Below are positions 1 through 8,718 of a DNA stretch of 64,000 nt, piece by piece. Numbering within the stretch: the stretch's first letter is position 1; each line of letters starts with the position of its first letter. Under the pieces are notes generated by a model, which made no database searches, was not told the DNA's origin, and was given only the letters and a program-made list of their open reading frames with translations. The position numbers and the translations under genes were made by a program. The DNA comes from Saprospiraceae bacterium. GTDB lineage: Bacteria; Bacteroidota; Bacteroidia; Chitinophagales; Saprospiraceae. Where the stretch lies: contig JAWKLJ010000001.1 in NCBI GenBank assembly GCA_041392805.1, forward strand, positions 2,790,001 to 2,854,000, in the 5' to 3' direction.

Positions 1-1
1 G

Positions 2-370
2 GATCTGGAAAGGGGTGGTCAACAAGAGATGGAACATGCCGTCAAATTTCATCAGGGTTGGGTGGTGACCAACACCCGATTTACAGAAGATGCCATTCGG
101 TATGGAAACTGTGCAGGCCTCAATCTCATTTCCTGGAACTACCCCAATAAAGGCAGTCTGAAAGAACGCATCGACCGTGCTGGCCTGCATCCCCTTACCT
201 CCCTCACGACTTTGACAAAAAAAGAAAAGCAGCTATTACTCGATCGTGGTATAGTGCTTTGCAAGGATATTAACCAGAAGAAGCAATGGCTAGAAGAAAT
301 AGGCATACTGAATCCTAGGGCACAGAAGGTATTAGCGGAAGCGGCTTTACTAAGCAAAACAAAAAATTAG
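2..370 (+). CDS. C-terminal part of a conserved nuclease-like (ATP-cone/restriction-endonuclease type) protein, 5' truncated by the window
   Basis: The frame is open from base 2 with no stop before an internal ATG at 29, so the true start probably lies outside the window. The visible part carries a GWVVTNTRFTEDAIRYG block followed by GLNLISWNYP and a helical tail (HPLTSLTTLTKKEKQLLLDRGIVLCKD). I recall this arrangement from Bacteroidota proteins that join an ATP-cone to a PD-(D/E)XK endonuclease-like domain; that assignment is from memory of the family. No catalytic residues can be judged because the N-terminal part is missing. The next gene starts 5 bases after the stop, so the two are probably co-transcribed. 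Confidence 0.5.
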   Translation, partial: DLERGGQQEMEHAVKFHQGWVVTNTRFTEDAIRYGNCAGLNLISWNYPNKGSLKERIDRAGLHPLTSLTTLTKKEKQLLLDRGIVLCKDINQKKQWLEEIGILNPRAQKVLAEAALLSKTKN

Positions 371-375
371 CTGCA

Positions 376-1791
376 ATGAAAATAGATCAAAAAATTAAAA
401 TTCACTTTCTTGGCGCTGCCGGAACGGTCACTGGGTCCAAATACGTGGTGGAAGGATTAGGAAAAAAAATCATGGTGGACTGTGGCTTATTTCAAGGTTT
501 AAAAAAGCTACGCCAATTGAACTGGGGCTATCCCCCCATCGACATTTCTACGATTGATGTTGTTTTGCTCACCCATGCCCACCTCGACCATACTGGTTAC
601 CTCCCAAGACTCGTTCAATCCGGATTTAATGGCAAAATATACGGCACTGGCCCTACCCTTGACATCGCAGAGATTATCTTGCGGGACAGTGCAAAAATCC
701 AAGAAGAGGAAGCAGCACAGGCCAATGAAAAAGGATACTCAAAACACAGCCCTGCCAAGCCACTCTACAATTTGAAAGATGTAAATCGGACACTTGCCCA
801 CTTTGAAGAAGTTCCGTTAGATCAATGGCTCTCCCTTTTTGAAGGCATAAAAATGAGGTTTCAATACGTCGGGCATATCCTGGGCGCTACCTTCATCGAA
901 ATGGAGATGGGAGGCAAACGATTCGTCTTTTCCGGGGATGTAGGCAGGGAAGAGGATGCCTTGCTTTATCCACCCAAAAAACCCAAACGAGCGGAGGTCT
1001 TATTTATCGAAAGTACTTACGGAGACCGCCTTCACCCAAAGGGAGATATCGAAAAGGAAATCCTGCAAATCGTGGGGGAAACCTTTCAGCAGAGAGGGAC
1101 CCTGATTATCCCAAGTTTTGCGGTTGAACGTACGCAAACGCTCATGTATATGTTTTGGCAACTTCGGGAAAAAAGGCTCCTGCCCAATATACCCGTATAC
1201 ATGGACAGTCCGATGGGCACGAATGTTTTGCAGGTCTTCCATCGGTCTGCCAACTGGCACAAACTATCTAAAGAAGATTGTGATAAAATGTGCAATTACA
1301 TTCATACGGTAACCTCCTTTAAAGAAACCTGGGAAGTAATAGACAACAAAGATCCTAAAATCGTGATTGCCGGTAGTGGCATGGTGACAGGCGGAAGGGT
1401 ACTAACCTATCTTACCAAATATATAGATAAACCTGAAACCAGGGTGTTACTGGTGGGTTACCAGGCGGAAGGTACCCGAGGCAGGCAACTGCTAGAAGGG
1501 GCACATGAAGTAAAGATTTATGGTAAATATTACCCTGTGAAAGCAAAAATCTTAACCATACAGGGGCTTTCCGCACATGCAGATCAACAGGGATTGTTAG
1601 ACTGGCTTGGGGAAATTGAAAACCAACCCGAAAAGATTTTTATTGTCCATGGCGAAGCGCAGGCAGCCGATGTATTAAGGGTGAAAATCAAGGATACGCT
1701 GGGATGGGAATGCACCATTCCTGAGTTGTATTCGATCGAAGAACTTGATGTGGAAACGCAAAAAACAGGCACAAATGAAGTCGCTAAATAA
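376..1791 (+). CDS. MBL-fold beta-CASP RNA exonuclease/endonuclease family protein
   Basis: This 471-residue protein is a full-length metallo-beta-lactamase/beta-CASP hydrolase, a family (CPSF73/YSH1-like) that cuts or trims RNA in the cytoplasm. The two-zinc motif HAHLDH is at residues 67-72. Further blocks are FSGDVGR, ESTYGDR, the beta-CASP segment PSFAVERTQTLMYMF, GMVTGGRV, the LSAHAD motif and a C-terminal IVHGE. All metal-binding motifs look intact. No signal peptide is visible. The gene starts 5 bases after the preceding stop, and a convergent MFS gene ends 44 bases beyond its own. The RNA substrate cannot be told from sequence. Confidence 0.88.
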   Translation: MKIDQKIKIHFLGAAGTVTGSKYVVEGLGKKIMVDCGLFQGLKKLRQLNWGYPPIDISTIDVVLLTHAHLDHTGYLPRLVQSGFNGKIYGTGPTLDIAEIILRDSAKIQEEEAAQANEKGYSKHSPAKPLYNLKDVNRTLAHFEEVPLDQWLSLFEGIKMRFQYVGHILGATFIEMEMGGKRFVFSGDVGREEDALLYPPKKPKRAEVLFIESTYGDRLHPKGDIEKEILQIVGETFQQRGTLIIPSFAVERTQTLMYMFWQLREKRLLPNIPVYMDSPMGTNVLQVFHRSANWHKLSKEDCDKMCNYIHTVTSFKETWEVIDNKDPKIVIAGSGMVTGGRVLTYLTKYIDKPETRVLLVGYQAEGTRGRQLLEGAHEVKIYGKYYPVKAKILTIQGLSAHADQQGLLDWLGEIENQPEKIFIVHGEAQAADVLRVKIKDTLGWECTIPELYSIEELDVETQKTGTNEVAK

Positions 1792-1835
1792 TAGCATGGC
1801 TAATTGACGTTAGGTTTTCGGAGAGAGTCCGCGCG

Positions 1836-3077
1836 CTAGTGCTTCTCTTTTAACCAAAAAACTGGTGTCACCAATAGCAATAAAGAAGAAGTAACGACCA
1901 GGGTAAGCCCGATCCCCAAGGTGTCTGTCAGTACGCCCAGCACGATGGCAATTAGTGCCGCCCATAGGGTGCCAACTTGTGATTGAACCGAAAGCGCGGA
2001 GGCTAAGATATTTCCCTTTACTTTTTCGGCAAAAAAACCGACGCCAATAGGTTTTCGAAGGTTTTCCATGGGGTAGATTAAAATGTACAAGCCCACGGCT
2101 AGTATCGTCCATCCTAGGTCATAAAAAAAGCCCGCTAATAAGCCGATGACCAATCCGATCAGTAGGGTATAATTCAGGGGTTTGCTGAGGTTGGAGAACC
2201 TGGCGGCAACCTTCCCTGAATGCCTGCTAGCGAAAGAAGTAAGCAGAAAAATAAAAAAATAGACCACCCCAATCAAGATGGAAGACCGTTGCTGTTTATT
2301 CAAATGTACCATCAATGGCAATGACACCGCCAAGGCTTGAAGGATAGGTTGTAAATAATCCTTTACCGCTTTATAATAACCACTATACAAGGAAGTATTA
2401 TTGACCGCTTTCAGTAACAATATATCTTTGAAGGCTATATAAAAAGATCGGATAATCGTTTTAAAGGTAAGCAGGATAGATTCCTTTTTCCGCTTTTCAT
2501 TGCGGCCGTCTAACATGGCTGGATAGGAGGCTAATAGGCCCAAATCAAGCACATAAGGAATGGTGGCATAGGCAAACACCGTCTGGTATTCTCCCGTATA
2601 AAGGACAATAGCTGCAGCAAGCAATGCCGAAACAGCCGACCCCAGCTGCGACCAGGAGCGGGTGTGCCCGTAATAATGCACCTTCTGATCTTCCCAGCCC
2701 TTTATTTTCAAATAAGTAAAAATCATAGCCTTGTGGACACCAGTACGAAAAGCCTCGCCAACAGCAAACAATAACATAGCTACCACAAACGCGGCATAGG
2801 AAGCGCTGTAAAAAAAAATTAAAAAAGAAAAAATGTAAAAGAGAAAGGAAAAAATCATAGTTCGGCGCCTACCCATGACATCCGCAACGACACCAGTGGG
2901 AACCTCCAGGATATTTGTCGCCAGCTCCCGAATTGCATAAAGGGTTCCGATCTGAAAAAAAACGAGTCCTTTTTCCAAAAAAAATAAAATCAGAAAAGGC
3001 TCAAAAAATCGGAGATTCTTTAGAAAACCGTAGGCACAGAACTTATAATATTGAAGATCTTTTCCAAATGATACCAT
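1836..3077 (-). CDS. MFS transporter
   Basis: This 413-residue hydrophobic protein has about twelve predicted membrane segments and the cytoplasmic MFS loop motif between helices 2 and 3 (GVVADVMGRRRT). A second loop rich in Lys/Arg (RNEKRKKES) lies near residue 195, between the two six-helix halves. The family moves small solutes with a proton or sodium gradient; the substrate is unknown. Its start lies one base after the stop of the upstream DUF1080 lipoprotein gene, so the two form an operon. It is convergent with the RNase gene. Confidence 0.8.
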   Translation of the reverse strand: MVSFGKDLQYYKFCAYGFLKNLRFFEPFLILFFLEKGLVFFQIGTLYAIRELATNILEVPTGVVADVMGRRRTMIFSFLFYIFSFLIFFYSASYAAFVVAMLLFAVGEAFRTGVHKAMIFTYLKIKGWEDQKVHYYGHTRSWSQLGSAVSALLAAAIVLYTGEYQTVFAYATIPYVLDLGLLASYPAMLDGRNEKRKKESILLTFKTIIRSFYIAFKDILLLKAVNNTSLYSGYYKAVKDYLQPILQALAVSLPLMVHLNKQQRSSILIGVVYFFIFLLTSFASRHSGKVAARFSNLSKPLNYTLLIGLVIGLLAGFFYDLGWTILAVGLYILIYPMENLRKPIGVGFFAEKVKGNILASALSVQSQVGTLWAALIAIVLGVLTDTLGIGLTLVVTSSLLLLVTPVFWLKEKH

Positions 3078-3078
3078 T

Positions 3079-3759
3079 TTAATCCGGCAACACCTTCACC
3101 ATGATATCCTTGAATAAGACTTTGCTGCCAGGATCATGTCCTTGCAAGGCGAAGGTGCCGCTGGAAATCAGGCGCTGAGCCATTCCTTCAGGGCGTTCTG
3201 GATTTTCAGGTTCGGTGTAGTCTACGACGGTTTTGTCATTGATTTTTACTATGACGTGTTTTCCATTGACAATGATGTGCTGGGTAAACCATTCATTGTC
3301 CTTAGCGGGGGCTTCTTTGACATCATCAATGGCATAAAGGCCGCCCGTCCTTCGCCAATCGGAATGAGAATTGTTGACTTGTACTTCGTAACCCTTGGCT
3401 GGCCAACCTTCCTCTTGAAATGCCGTATGGAAGTAAATCCCCGCATTAGCGTTAGGCATGGTCATCACCTGCGCTTTGAATTCAAAATTTTTGAAATTAT
3501 GATTAGCCAAGGGGCCATCATAAAATAAGTGCGCCCGGTTGCCATTGGCAACAATGGCCCCCTCCTCTATCCTAAAAGTTTCAGGGCTTTCATTGACTTT
3601 CCAGCCAGCAAAACTACTGCCGTCGAAAAGACTAACCCAGTCGGAAGAGGCTTCTGGGGCAGTGCTTGCCGGGCTATCCTCCGTTGCGGTGGACTTGGAA
3701 GCATCTCCACAGGAGCTCAGGGCTAAAACAAGACCGACAAAAAGTATTGATTTTTTCAT
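3079..3759 (-). CDS. DUF1080 (3-keto-disaccharide hydrolase-type) lipoprotein
   Basis: I take the start at 3759 (MKKSILFVG...) because it gives a proper lipoprotein signal peptide ending in LALSSCGD; an upstream ATG at 3840 would add 27 residues without signal character. After a short Ser/Thr/Ala linker comes a concanavalin-like DUF1080 domain (FDGSSFAGWKV, GIYFHTAFQ, GYEVQVNN, TGGLYAI, then a C-terminal IMVKVLP strand). Members bind or cleave glycans, some acting on 3-keto-glycosides, at the cell surface or in the periplasm. The gene is one base upstream of the MFS gene, which suggests that the carrier imports a product of this protein; that is inference. Confidence 0.83.
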   Translation of the reverse strand: MKKSILFVGLVLALSSCGDASKSTATEDSPASTAPEASSDWVSLFDGSSFAGWKVNESPETFRIEEGAIVANGNRAHLFYDGPLANHNFKNFEFKAQVMTMPNANAGIYFHTAFQEEGWPAKGYEVQVNNSHSDWRRTGGLYAIDDVKEAPAKDNEWFTQHIIVNGKHVIVKINDKTVVDYTEPENPERPEGMAQRLISSGTFALQGHDPGSKVLFKDIMVKVLPD

Positions 3760-3999
3760 GAATAGGTTTTTCGTTTGAATATTTGGTAATAAAAATAAAG
3801 TTACAAAATTGTAGAGACATCCAAATGGTTTAGTTTTCAAAGTAATTAAAACGGGTAAAAAATGCCCTTACATATGCACAATACTGATATTTATCATGTC
3901 TTGCATTGACCCTCATCACCGTTCTTACATGCTGTATTTTACTACATTACCCCTGGTTATTCATTCATCATCACAAATGTTATTTTAATTCTCTTATTT

Positions 4000-4419
4000 A
4001 TGAATATCAAAGTGAAAGACCTAATGGTAAAGTCCGTCATTACGACGATGCCACATAAATCCGTTGGACATGCACAATCCATCATGGCTAAAAACAAAAT
4101 AAAATCTTTACCTATAGTTGATAGCGAAATGGGCGTAAAAGGCATCATCACCTCATCAGATATGCTGAAAGACCTCTCCGAACACACCCCACTCAGTCAT
4201 GTAATGGTAACCAAGGTTTACACAATTCCTGCTTACTCAGATGTACATATGGCTGCTCGTATGATGCGCAAGCACAAAATAAATCACCTGGTGGTAACAG
4301 ATGAAAAAAAAATCGTCGGCGTCTTAAGTGCCCATGATCTACTAAAATTAGTGGAAGACCACCGTTTCGTAATGAAAAACCCACCAACGCCTTCCAAAAA
4401 GAAAGACACCCGAGAATGA
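4000..4419 (+). CDS. Two-CBS-domain protein
   Basis: The 139-residue product is essentially two CBS domains, about residues 1-57 and 62-125, with the usual VKDLMVKSVITTMP opening, GVKGIITSSDMLK and VGVLSAHDLLKL blocks, and a short Lys-rich tail. CBS pairs bind adenine nucleotides and usually act as sensors, but no effector domain is attached here. The gene stands alone, divergent from the DUF1080 gene and followed by a repeat element. The partner cannot be told from context. Confidence 0.85.
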   Translation: MNIKVKDLMVKSVITTMPHKSVGHAQSIMAKNKIKSLPIVDSEMGVKGIITSSDMLKDLSEHTPLSHVMVTKVYTIPAYSDVHMAARMMRKHKINHLVVTDEKKIVGVLSAHDLLKLVEDHRFVMKNPPTPSKKKDTRE

Positions 4420-4422
4420 AAT

Positions 4423-4590
4423 AGGGCTTGTTTGGAGGTCACTTTTGGAAGTAAAAACTGCCAATTTTTGTAACTATTTAGGTCAGTTAGTCCAAAAACT
4501 AAAAAGAATTTCCACCTAAAATAGCTTTTAGTTCTTTGAAAGTTGAATAATCTTGCTTTCGCCAAGGTAAGGTGGAAGGTACTTCCAAAG
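4423..4590 (+). repeat. Non-coding repeat element, copy A
   Basis: The first 48 bases (4423-4470) match 40 of 48 bases of the element starting at 57105, including the core TTTGGAGGTC. An inverted pair TTTGGAAGTA (4444-4453) and TACTTCCAAA (4580-4589) would bring the two ends together. No reading frame is supported. The element lies between the CBS gene and the end of the DUF885 gene. The right boundary is set by the inverted pair and is approximate. Confidence 0.55.
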
Positions 4591-4615
4591 CGCCTTCCAT
4601 CTCTGCTATATAACA

Positions 4616-6247
4616 TTAATTTTGCTCATCCATGCCGGTCATTTGCCAGCATCCAAGGGAAATCGGAATATTGCCTATGGCATTCAATTGATCAAAAAAG
4701 TCTTTCATTTGGAAAGGTATCTTTTTTAATTCCTGCATCCTTGCAAATTCCGCCATAGCATTTTCGAGCAGGTATTTTCCCGTAATATAACTAGTACCAT
4801 ACCCTGGTTGCCGCAAATAGAGGTGCTGTTCAAAAAGTAGGAGTTCTTTTTCCGTCTTCATCCAACCCCTCGGAGTATATTCAGAATGAATACCCCCCGC
4901 CTCTTCCATCGTCATTTCATTGGCATGGGCGTAGAGAGAACCCAGGCCCCGGGCTGCCCGCTGAGCAATCATGATGTAGACTATTTCCCTGACCCTGGGG
5001 TTATCATCATACAAGCCTGCTTGCATGAACATTTCTTCTACAGCAGTAGCGGTCCCTTCATTGCGAGAGTCAAAAATATTGTACAATAAGGGCCCCCGAC
5101 GAATTTCGCGTTGATGTGGTTCCTTTTCCATTCGTGCCAATTCGAACCAATGATAAAAATGAGAATAAAGCGGCCGCTGGTCATAATGGGCCGTAATCCA
5201 GAAAAAATTGCGCTTTTCTTTAGGGACAAATCCGCCTATTTGTTCCCGCAGGGCCGGCTCGAAATAGGGCTTTACCGTTACCATTTCCTCCTTATCCAAA
5301 AAGGTCAGCAGGCTTTGAACCGATTGCTCTGCCCTAGCAGCATAAGCTTCGGGCGAATCAGCGGCCGTAAGCGCTGGCAGCTTTCGGTTTCGGTGTTCTT
5401 CCAGTTTTAGGGAAGACCATGCACGGGCAAGTTCGCGTTTCAAAATCATCACCTCATCTTCCCATGTCAAGGGCACCAGGTGTACATTTTGGAGATACCA
5501 GGTATATTGTTCTTTTCCGATCCCCGATGGGCCTGTTTTTGATTTTGCCTCCGTCTCCAACCAGGCGACCAACTCATCGGTAGAAGTGATCGCCGCCTGG
5601 ATGGTAGCGACCAATGTAGCCTCCTCCTTTACGCCAGGCAAATCCAACATCGCTTTGAGGTTTTCGCTTTGTGATCGGATATCCCGGATACCGGCGATCC
5701 AAAGGTCTTTGGCATTCCCCGTCAAATTGAGCTTGGCCTGTGTATTTAAAGCGGGGATTACCTGAAGGTCACCTAACAGTTTGTTTTTTTCAGCTTCGCT
5801 CAAAGGGAAGGTATAGGTCCATAGCTCTGTTGTCATATGATGAGTGGGGCCTTCATGCGCTGGCACATCACTGCGATCGGTCCACAGGGATTTATAAAAA
5901 GCCGGATCACGCACCCAAGGCTGGAGCACGTGCTGGTTAAAGTCATATCCGTTCATCTCTGCCCATACGATATGCCAATCTACCTGTTGTTCAATGGTCC
6001 AACCGGAAGTATCCATAGCCAACAAGCTTGCTTGTAATTGCTTAAAATCTGGCCAACGCTTTTCGAAGGTTTCTGCCGTATAGTCTGGTGCGCCATCCCG
6101 AAGGGGAGGCCGCTCAAATGTCCGCCATGCGTTGAATAAGGTGATCAGGTCCTGGTAATCTCCAGGCCCCGGTGTTGGTGCCTGCACTTTTTCAGCTTGG
6201 CAACTCACTAAAAAAAGAATCGAAAGAAAAGGGAATAAATACTTCAT
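4616..6247 (-). CDS. DUF885-like lipoprotein, possibly catalytically changed
   Basis: The start at 6247 gives a lipoprotein signal (MKYLFPFLSILFLVSCQ); the longer frame reaches 6319 and would overlap the asparaginase gene. The body is all-helical. Its C-terminal half matches the DUF885 family pattern: NEGTATAVEEMFMQAGLYDD, then RAARGLGSLYAH, then PGYGTSYITGK. DUF885 proteins usually carry an HExxGHH zinc motif just before this block, and I do not see it here: the position reads IRRGPLLYNIFDSRNEG. The protein may therefore be a non-peptidase member or a subfamily with other ligands. The asparaginase gene lies upstream on the same strand. Confidence 0.65.
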   Translation of the reverse strand: MKYLFPFLSILFLVSCQAEKVQAPTPGPGDYQDLITLFNAWRTFERPPLRDGAPDYTAETFEKRWPDFKQLQASLLAMDTSGWTIEQQVDWHIVWAEMNGYDFNQHVLQPWVRDPAFYKSLWTDRSDVPAHEGPTHHMTTELWTYTFPLSEAEKNKLLGDLQVIPALNTQAKLNLTGNAKDLWIAGIRDIRSQSENLKAMLDLPGVKEEATLVATIQAAITSTDELVAWLETEAKSKTGPSGIGKEQYTWYLQNVHLVPLTWEDEVMILKRELARAWSSLKLEEHRNRKLPALTAADSPEAYAARAEQSVQSLLTFLDKEEMVTVKPYFEPALREQIGGFVPKEKRNFFWITAHYDQRPLYSHFYHWFELARMEKEPHQREIRRGPLLYNIFDSRNEGTATAVEEMFMQAGLYDDNPRVREIVYIMIAQRAARGLGSLYAHANEMTMEEAGGIHSEYTPRGWMKTEKELLLFEQHLYLRQPGYGTSYITGKYLLENAMAEFARMQELKKIPFQMKDFFDQLNAIGNIPISLGCWQMTGMDEQN

Positions 6248-6281
6248 GATTGGTTTATTCATTATAGCCGGAATAGACTGG

Positions 6282-7310
6282 TTAATAGGTATTGAAGTAA
6301 TGTTGAATTTTTCCAACATCCTTGGTTTGAGTAAGGGCCAGCATCAATAAAATCCTGGCCTTGTTAGCAGGTAAATCATTAGCGATCACTATAGGAGAAT
6401 CGGGCGCATTTGAGCCCATTATCCGCCCCGCCTTTATACTAGAGGCAATTACCAGGGGCTTGTGCGCTGCAGGCAGCTTGTAAACACTGCTCATCCCTTC
6501 ACTCATCCGGCCGCCAGCAAATGAGCTGATAACCACGCCCTCATTAGGTCGCCCAGTGAAGTAGGCCAGTATCTCTGGGTCAAATCCAGCAAAATCTTGC
6601 ACAATATCGACCGCAGGCAAATGATCCCGTTCATAGACGTCAAACTCACTATCCACGGTATGCTTTTGGCTGGGGGAACGATAAAATTTCACTTTTCCTA
6701 CATCAATACTCCCCAGGAACCCAAACTCCGTTGCGGGAAAAGCATCAACCCGGTTATTGTTCATCTTCAAGAGGTCTCTCGCCGCGCTGATATTATCGTT
6801 CAATACGACCATCACCCCTTTCCCTATCGCTTCAGGAGATATACCTACCCGAACGGCGCTAAGTAAATTCGCTGGTCCATCCGCTGAGACTTCATTGGAA
6901 GACCGCATCGATCCGACCAAAACTATCGGCACCTTGCTCCTATGGGTTAGGTTTAGAAAGAAAGCGGTTTCTTCCATCGTATCCGTCCCGTGGGTGATAA
7001 TGACGCAAGTGATACCTGGCTTTTCGTTTAACACCGCCCTAATTCGTTTGACTAATGCCAGCCAAAAGGCCGGTGTCATTTTGGATGATCCAATCCTCAC
7101 AAATTCCTCGACTTCCACCGCTGCATAGGCAGTTAATTGGGGAACGGCCTGAATGAGTTCAGCCCCCTCTCTTAAAGGTGCATTTGTCTGGCTGGCGATG
7201 GTTCCGCCAGTCGTTATGATGAGTACTTTGGGTTTCATAGTCTGTTGGGCATGTAAAAAGTATGAAGGCAAACAAAGGAGTAAGAACAATAGCATGTGGT
7301 GTTTAGCCAT
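6282..7310 (-). CDS. ansB: Periplasmic type II L-asparaginase
   Basis: The start at 7310 (MAKHHMLLFLLLCL...) gives a signal peptide with a cleavage site after LHA; the open frame continues to 7364 without a better start. The mature protein begins with the catalytic TTGGTIAS block (nucleophile Thr37), followed by HGTDTMEETAFFL with the second catalytic Thr and Asp, and VGSMRSSNEVSADGP. The enzyme releases ammonia from asparagine, and often glutamine, in the periplasm. At 343 residues it is of normal length. The downstream DUF885-like lipoprotein gene follows closely, so both may be expressed together for peptide or amino acid scavenging. Confidence 0.88.
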   Translation of the reverse strand: MAKHHMLLFLLLCLPSYFLHAQQTMKPKVLIITTGGTIASQTNAPLREGAELIQAVPQLTAYAAVEVEEFVRIGSSKMTPAFWLALVKRIRAVLNEKPGITCVIITHGTDTMEETAFFLNLTHRSKVPIVLVGSMRSSNEVSADGPANLLSAVRVGISPEAIGKGVMVVLNDNISAARDLLKMNNNRVDAFPATEFGFLGSIDVGKVKFYRSPSQKHTVDSEFDVYERDHLPAVDIVQDFAGFDPEILAYFTGRPNEGVVISSFAGGRMSEGMSSVYKLPAAHKPLVIASSIKAGRIMGSNAPDSPIVIANDLPANKARILLMLALTQTKDVGKIQHYFNTY

Positions 7311-7429
7311 GAATTTTAATTGTATGCCACAAAAGATAACAACTATATGAGAAATATTATGCAATAAATAAAAATTGTATTTTTAAAACTTGGTTATCTG
7401 ACAATTTTTGAGCTTTTAAGCTAAGTGAA

Positions 7430-8689
7430 ATGAAAAAGCAAGGTTTTTTAGGACAAAAGCTATCAACAATTCTCATCTTTAGCTTTTTATTATTATTTGG
7501 CTGTAAGGCCGAAAAAAACAACGAAATGGACCAGGCGGCCCTCCCATCCTTTACTGCTTTTCAAGCGGATATCGATTTCTTGAAAAAACACACGGATTTA
7601 GTGGTATTGGCGGAACCCTCCGGCAAAGGAATGATCGCGGTGTCTGCCACCTTGCAAGGACGTGTGATGACTAGTTCTGCTGCTGGTCTTGAGGGTCGAA
7701 GTTATGGCTGGATCAATCGTGCTTTGTTCGAATCAGGAGATACGCTCGATCATATGAATCCATTTGGGGGAGAAGAACGGTTCTGGTTGGGGCCTGAGGG
7801 AGGACAATACGCTATTTTCTTCAAAAAAGGAGCACCTTTCGATTTGGATAACTGGCAAACGCCAAGGCTGATAGACTTGGATGCGTATGAGCAGGTGGAA
7901 AAAACAGCGCAAAAAGTGGTTTATCGCAAAAAAGCGACTTTAACAAATTATTCGAATTTCACTTTTGACTTAGCCATCGAAAGAACGATTGAAGTTTTGT
8001 CGGTTGCAGCAGTTTTTCAATCTTTAGGACTGGCTGAAAAGGAAGGACTAAAGGTAGTCGGTTATCGCACGACAAACACCATCAGCAATCAAGGTCAGGA
8101 AGACTGGAAAAAAGAGACGGGTTTACTCTCTATTTGGCTCTTGGGTATGTTTAATCCATCCGATGCCACCACCATTGTCATCCCTTTTGAAGAGGGAGAA
8201 GATGCCCAATTAGGCCCTGTGGTCAACGATACTTATTTTGGGAAAGTGCCAAGTGATCGATTAAAGGTGGGTAAGGGCGTACTTTTTTTCAGCGGGGATG
8301 GAAAATACCGAAGCAAAATAGGTTTATCGCCAGCCAGGGCCAAAAATGTGGCAGGTTCATATGATGCCAAGAGCCAAATCCTTACCATTGTGACCTACAA
8401 TAAACCGGATGGCGAAAGCGAATATGTCAATTCCCTTTGGGAAATACAGGACGAACCTTATCAAGGTGACGTCATCAATGCTTACAACGATGGGCCACCA
8501 GCACCCGGTAAAAAACCAATGGGGCCATTCTATGAGCTTGAAACTTCCTCCCCGGCCCTGGCCTTAAAAGTAGGTGAAAGTGGCACGCATATCCAACAAA
8601 CCTTTCATTTTGAAGGGGCAGAGGCTGCGCTGAACGAGATGGCCATCCAACTGCTAGGTGTTTCCTTAGCAGAAATTACAGCCAACTAA
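7430..8689 (+). CDS. Uncharacterised lipoprotein, DUF6786-like
   Basis: This 419-residue protein starts with a lipoprotein signal (FSFLLLFGCKAE). The body is beta-rich, with blocks that I associate with DUF6786: GRVMTSSAAGLEGRSYGWIN, NPFGGEERFWLGPEGGQYAIFF and a late YELETSSPALAL. The GGEERFWLGPEGGQ segment and the final ETSSP strand recall the galactose-mutarotase-like sugar-binding fold, which would fit a surface glycan-binding or processing role; this is inference. It is the first gene of a co-directional set that includes GH20 and GH31 glycosidases. Confidence 0.6.
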   Translation: MKKQGFLGQKLSTILIFSFLLLFGCKAEKNNEMDQAALPSFTAFQADIDFLKKHTDLVVLAEPSGKGMIAVSATLQGRVMTSSAAGLEGRSYGWINRALFESGDTLDHMNPFGGEERFWLGPEGGQYAIFFKKGAPFDLDNWQTPRLIDLDAYEQVEKTAQKVVYRKKATLTNYSNFTFDLAIERTIEVLSVAAVFQSLGLAEKEGLKVVGYRTTNTISNQGQEDWKKETGLLSIWLLGMFNPSDATTIVIPFEEGEDAQLGPVVNDTYFGKVPSDRLKVGKGVLFFSGDGKYRSKIGLSPARAKNVAGSYDAKSQILTIVTYNKPDGESEYVNSLWEIQDEPYQGDVINAYNDGPPAPGKKPMGPFYELETSSPALALKVGESGTHIQQTFHFEGAEAALNEMAIQLLGVSLAEITAN

Positions 8690-8718
8690 ATTTCGATTAC
8701 ACCAACATAAAAAAAATC

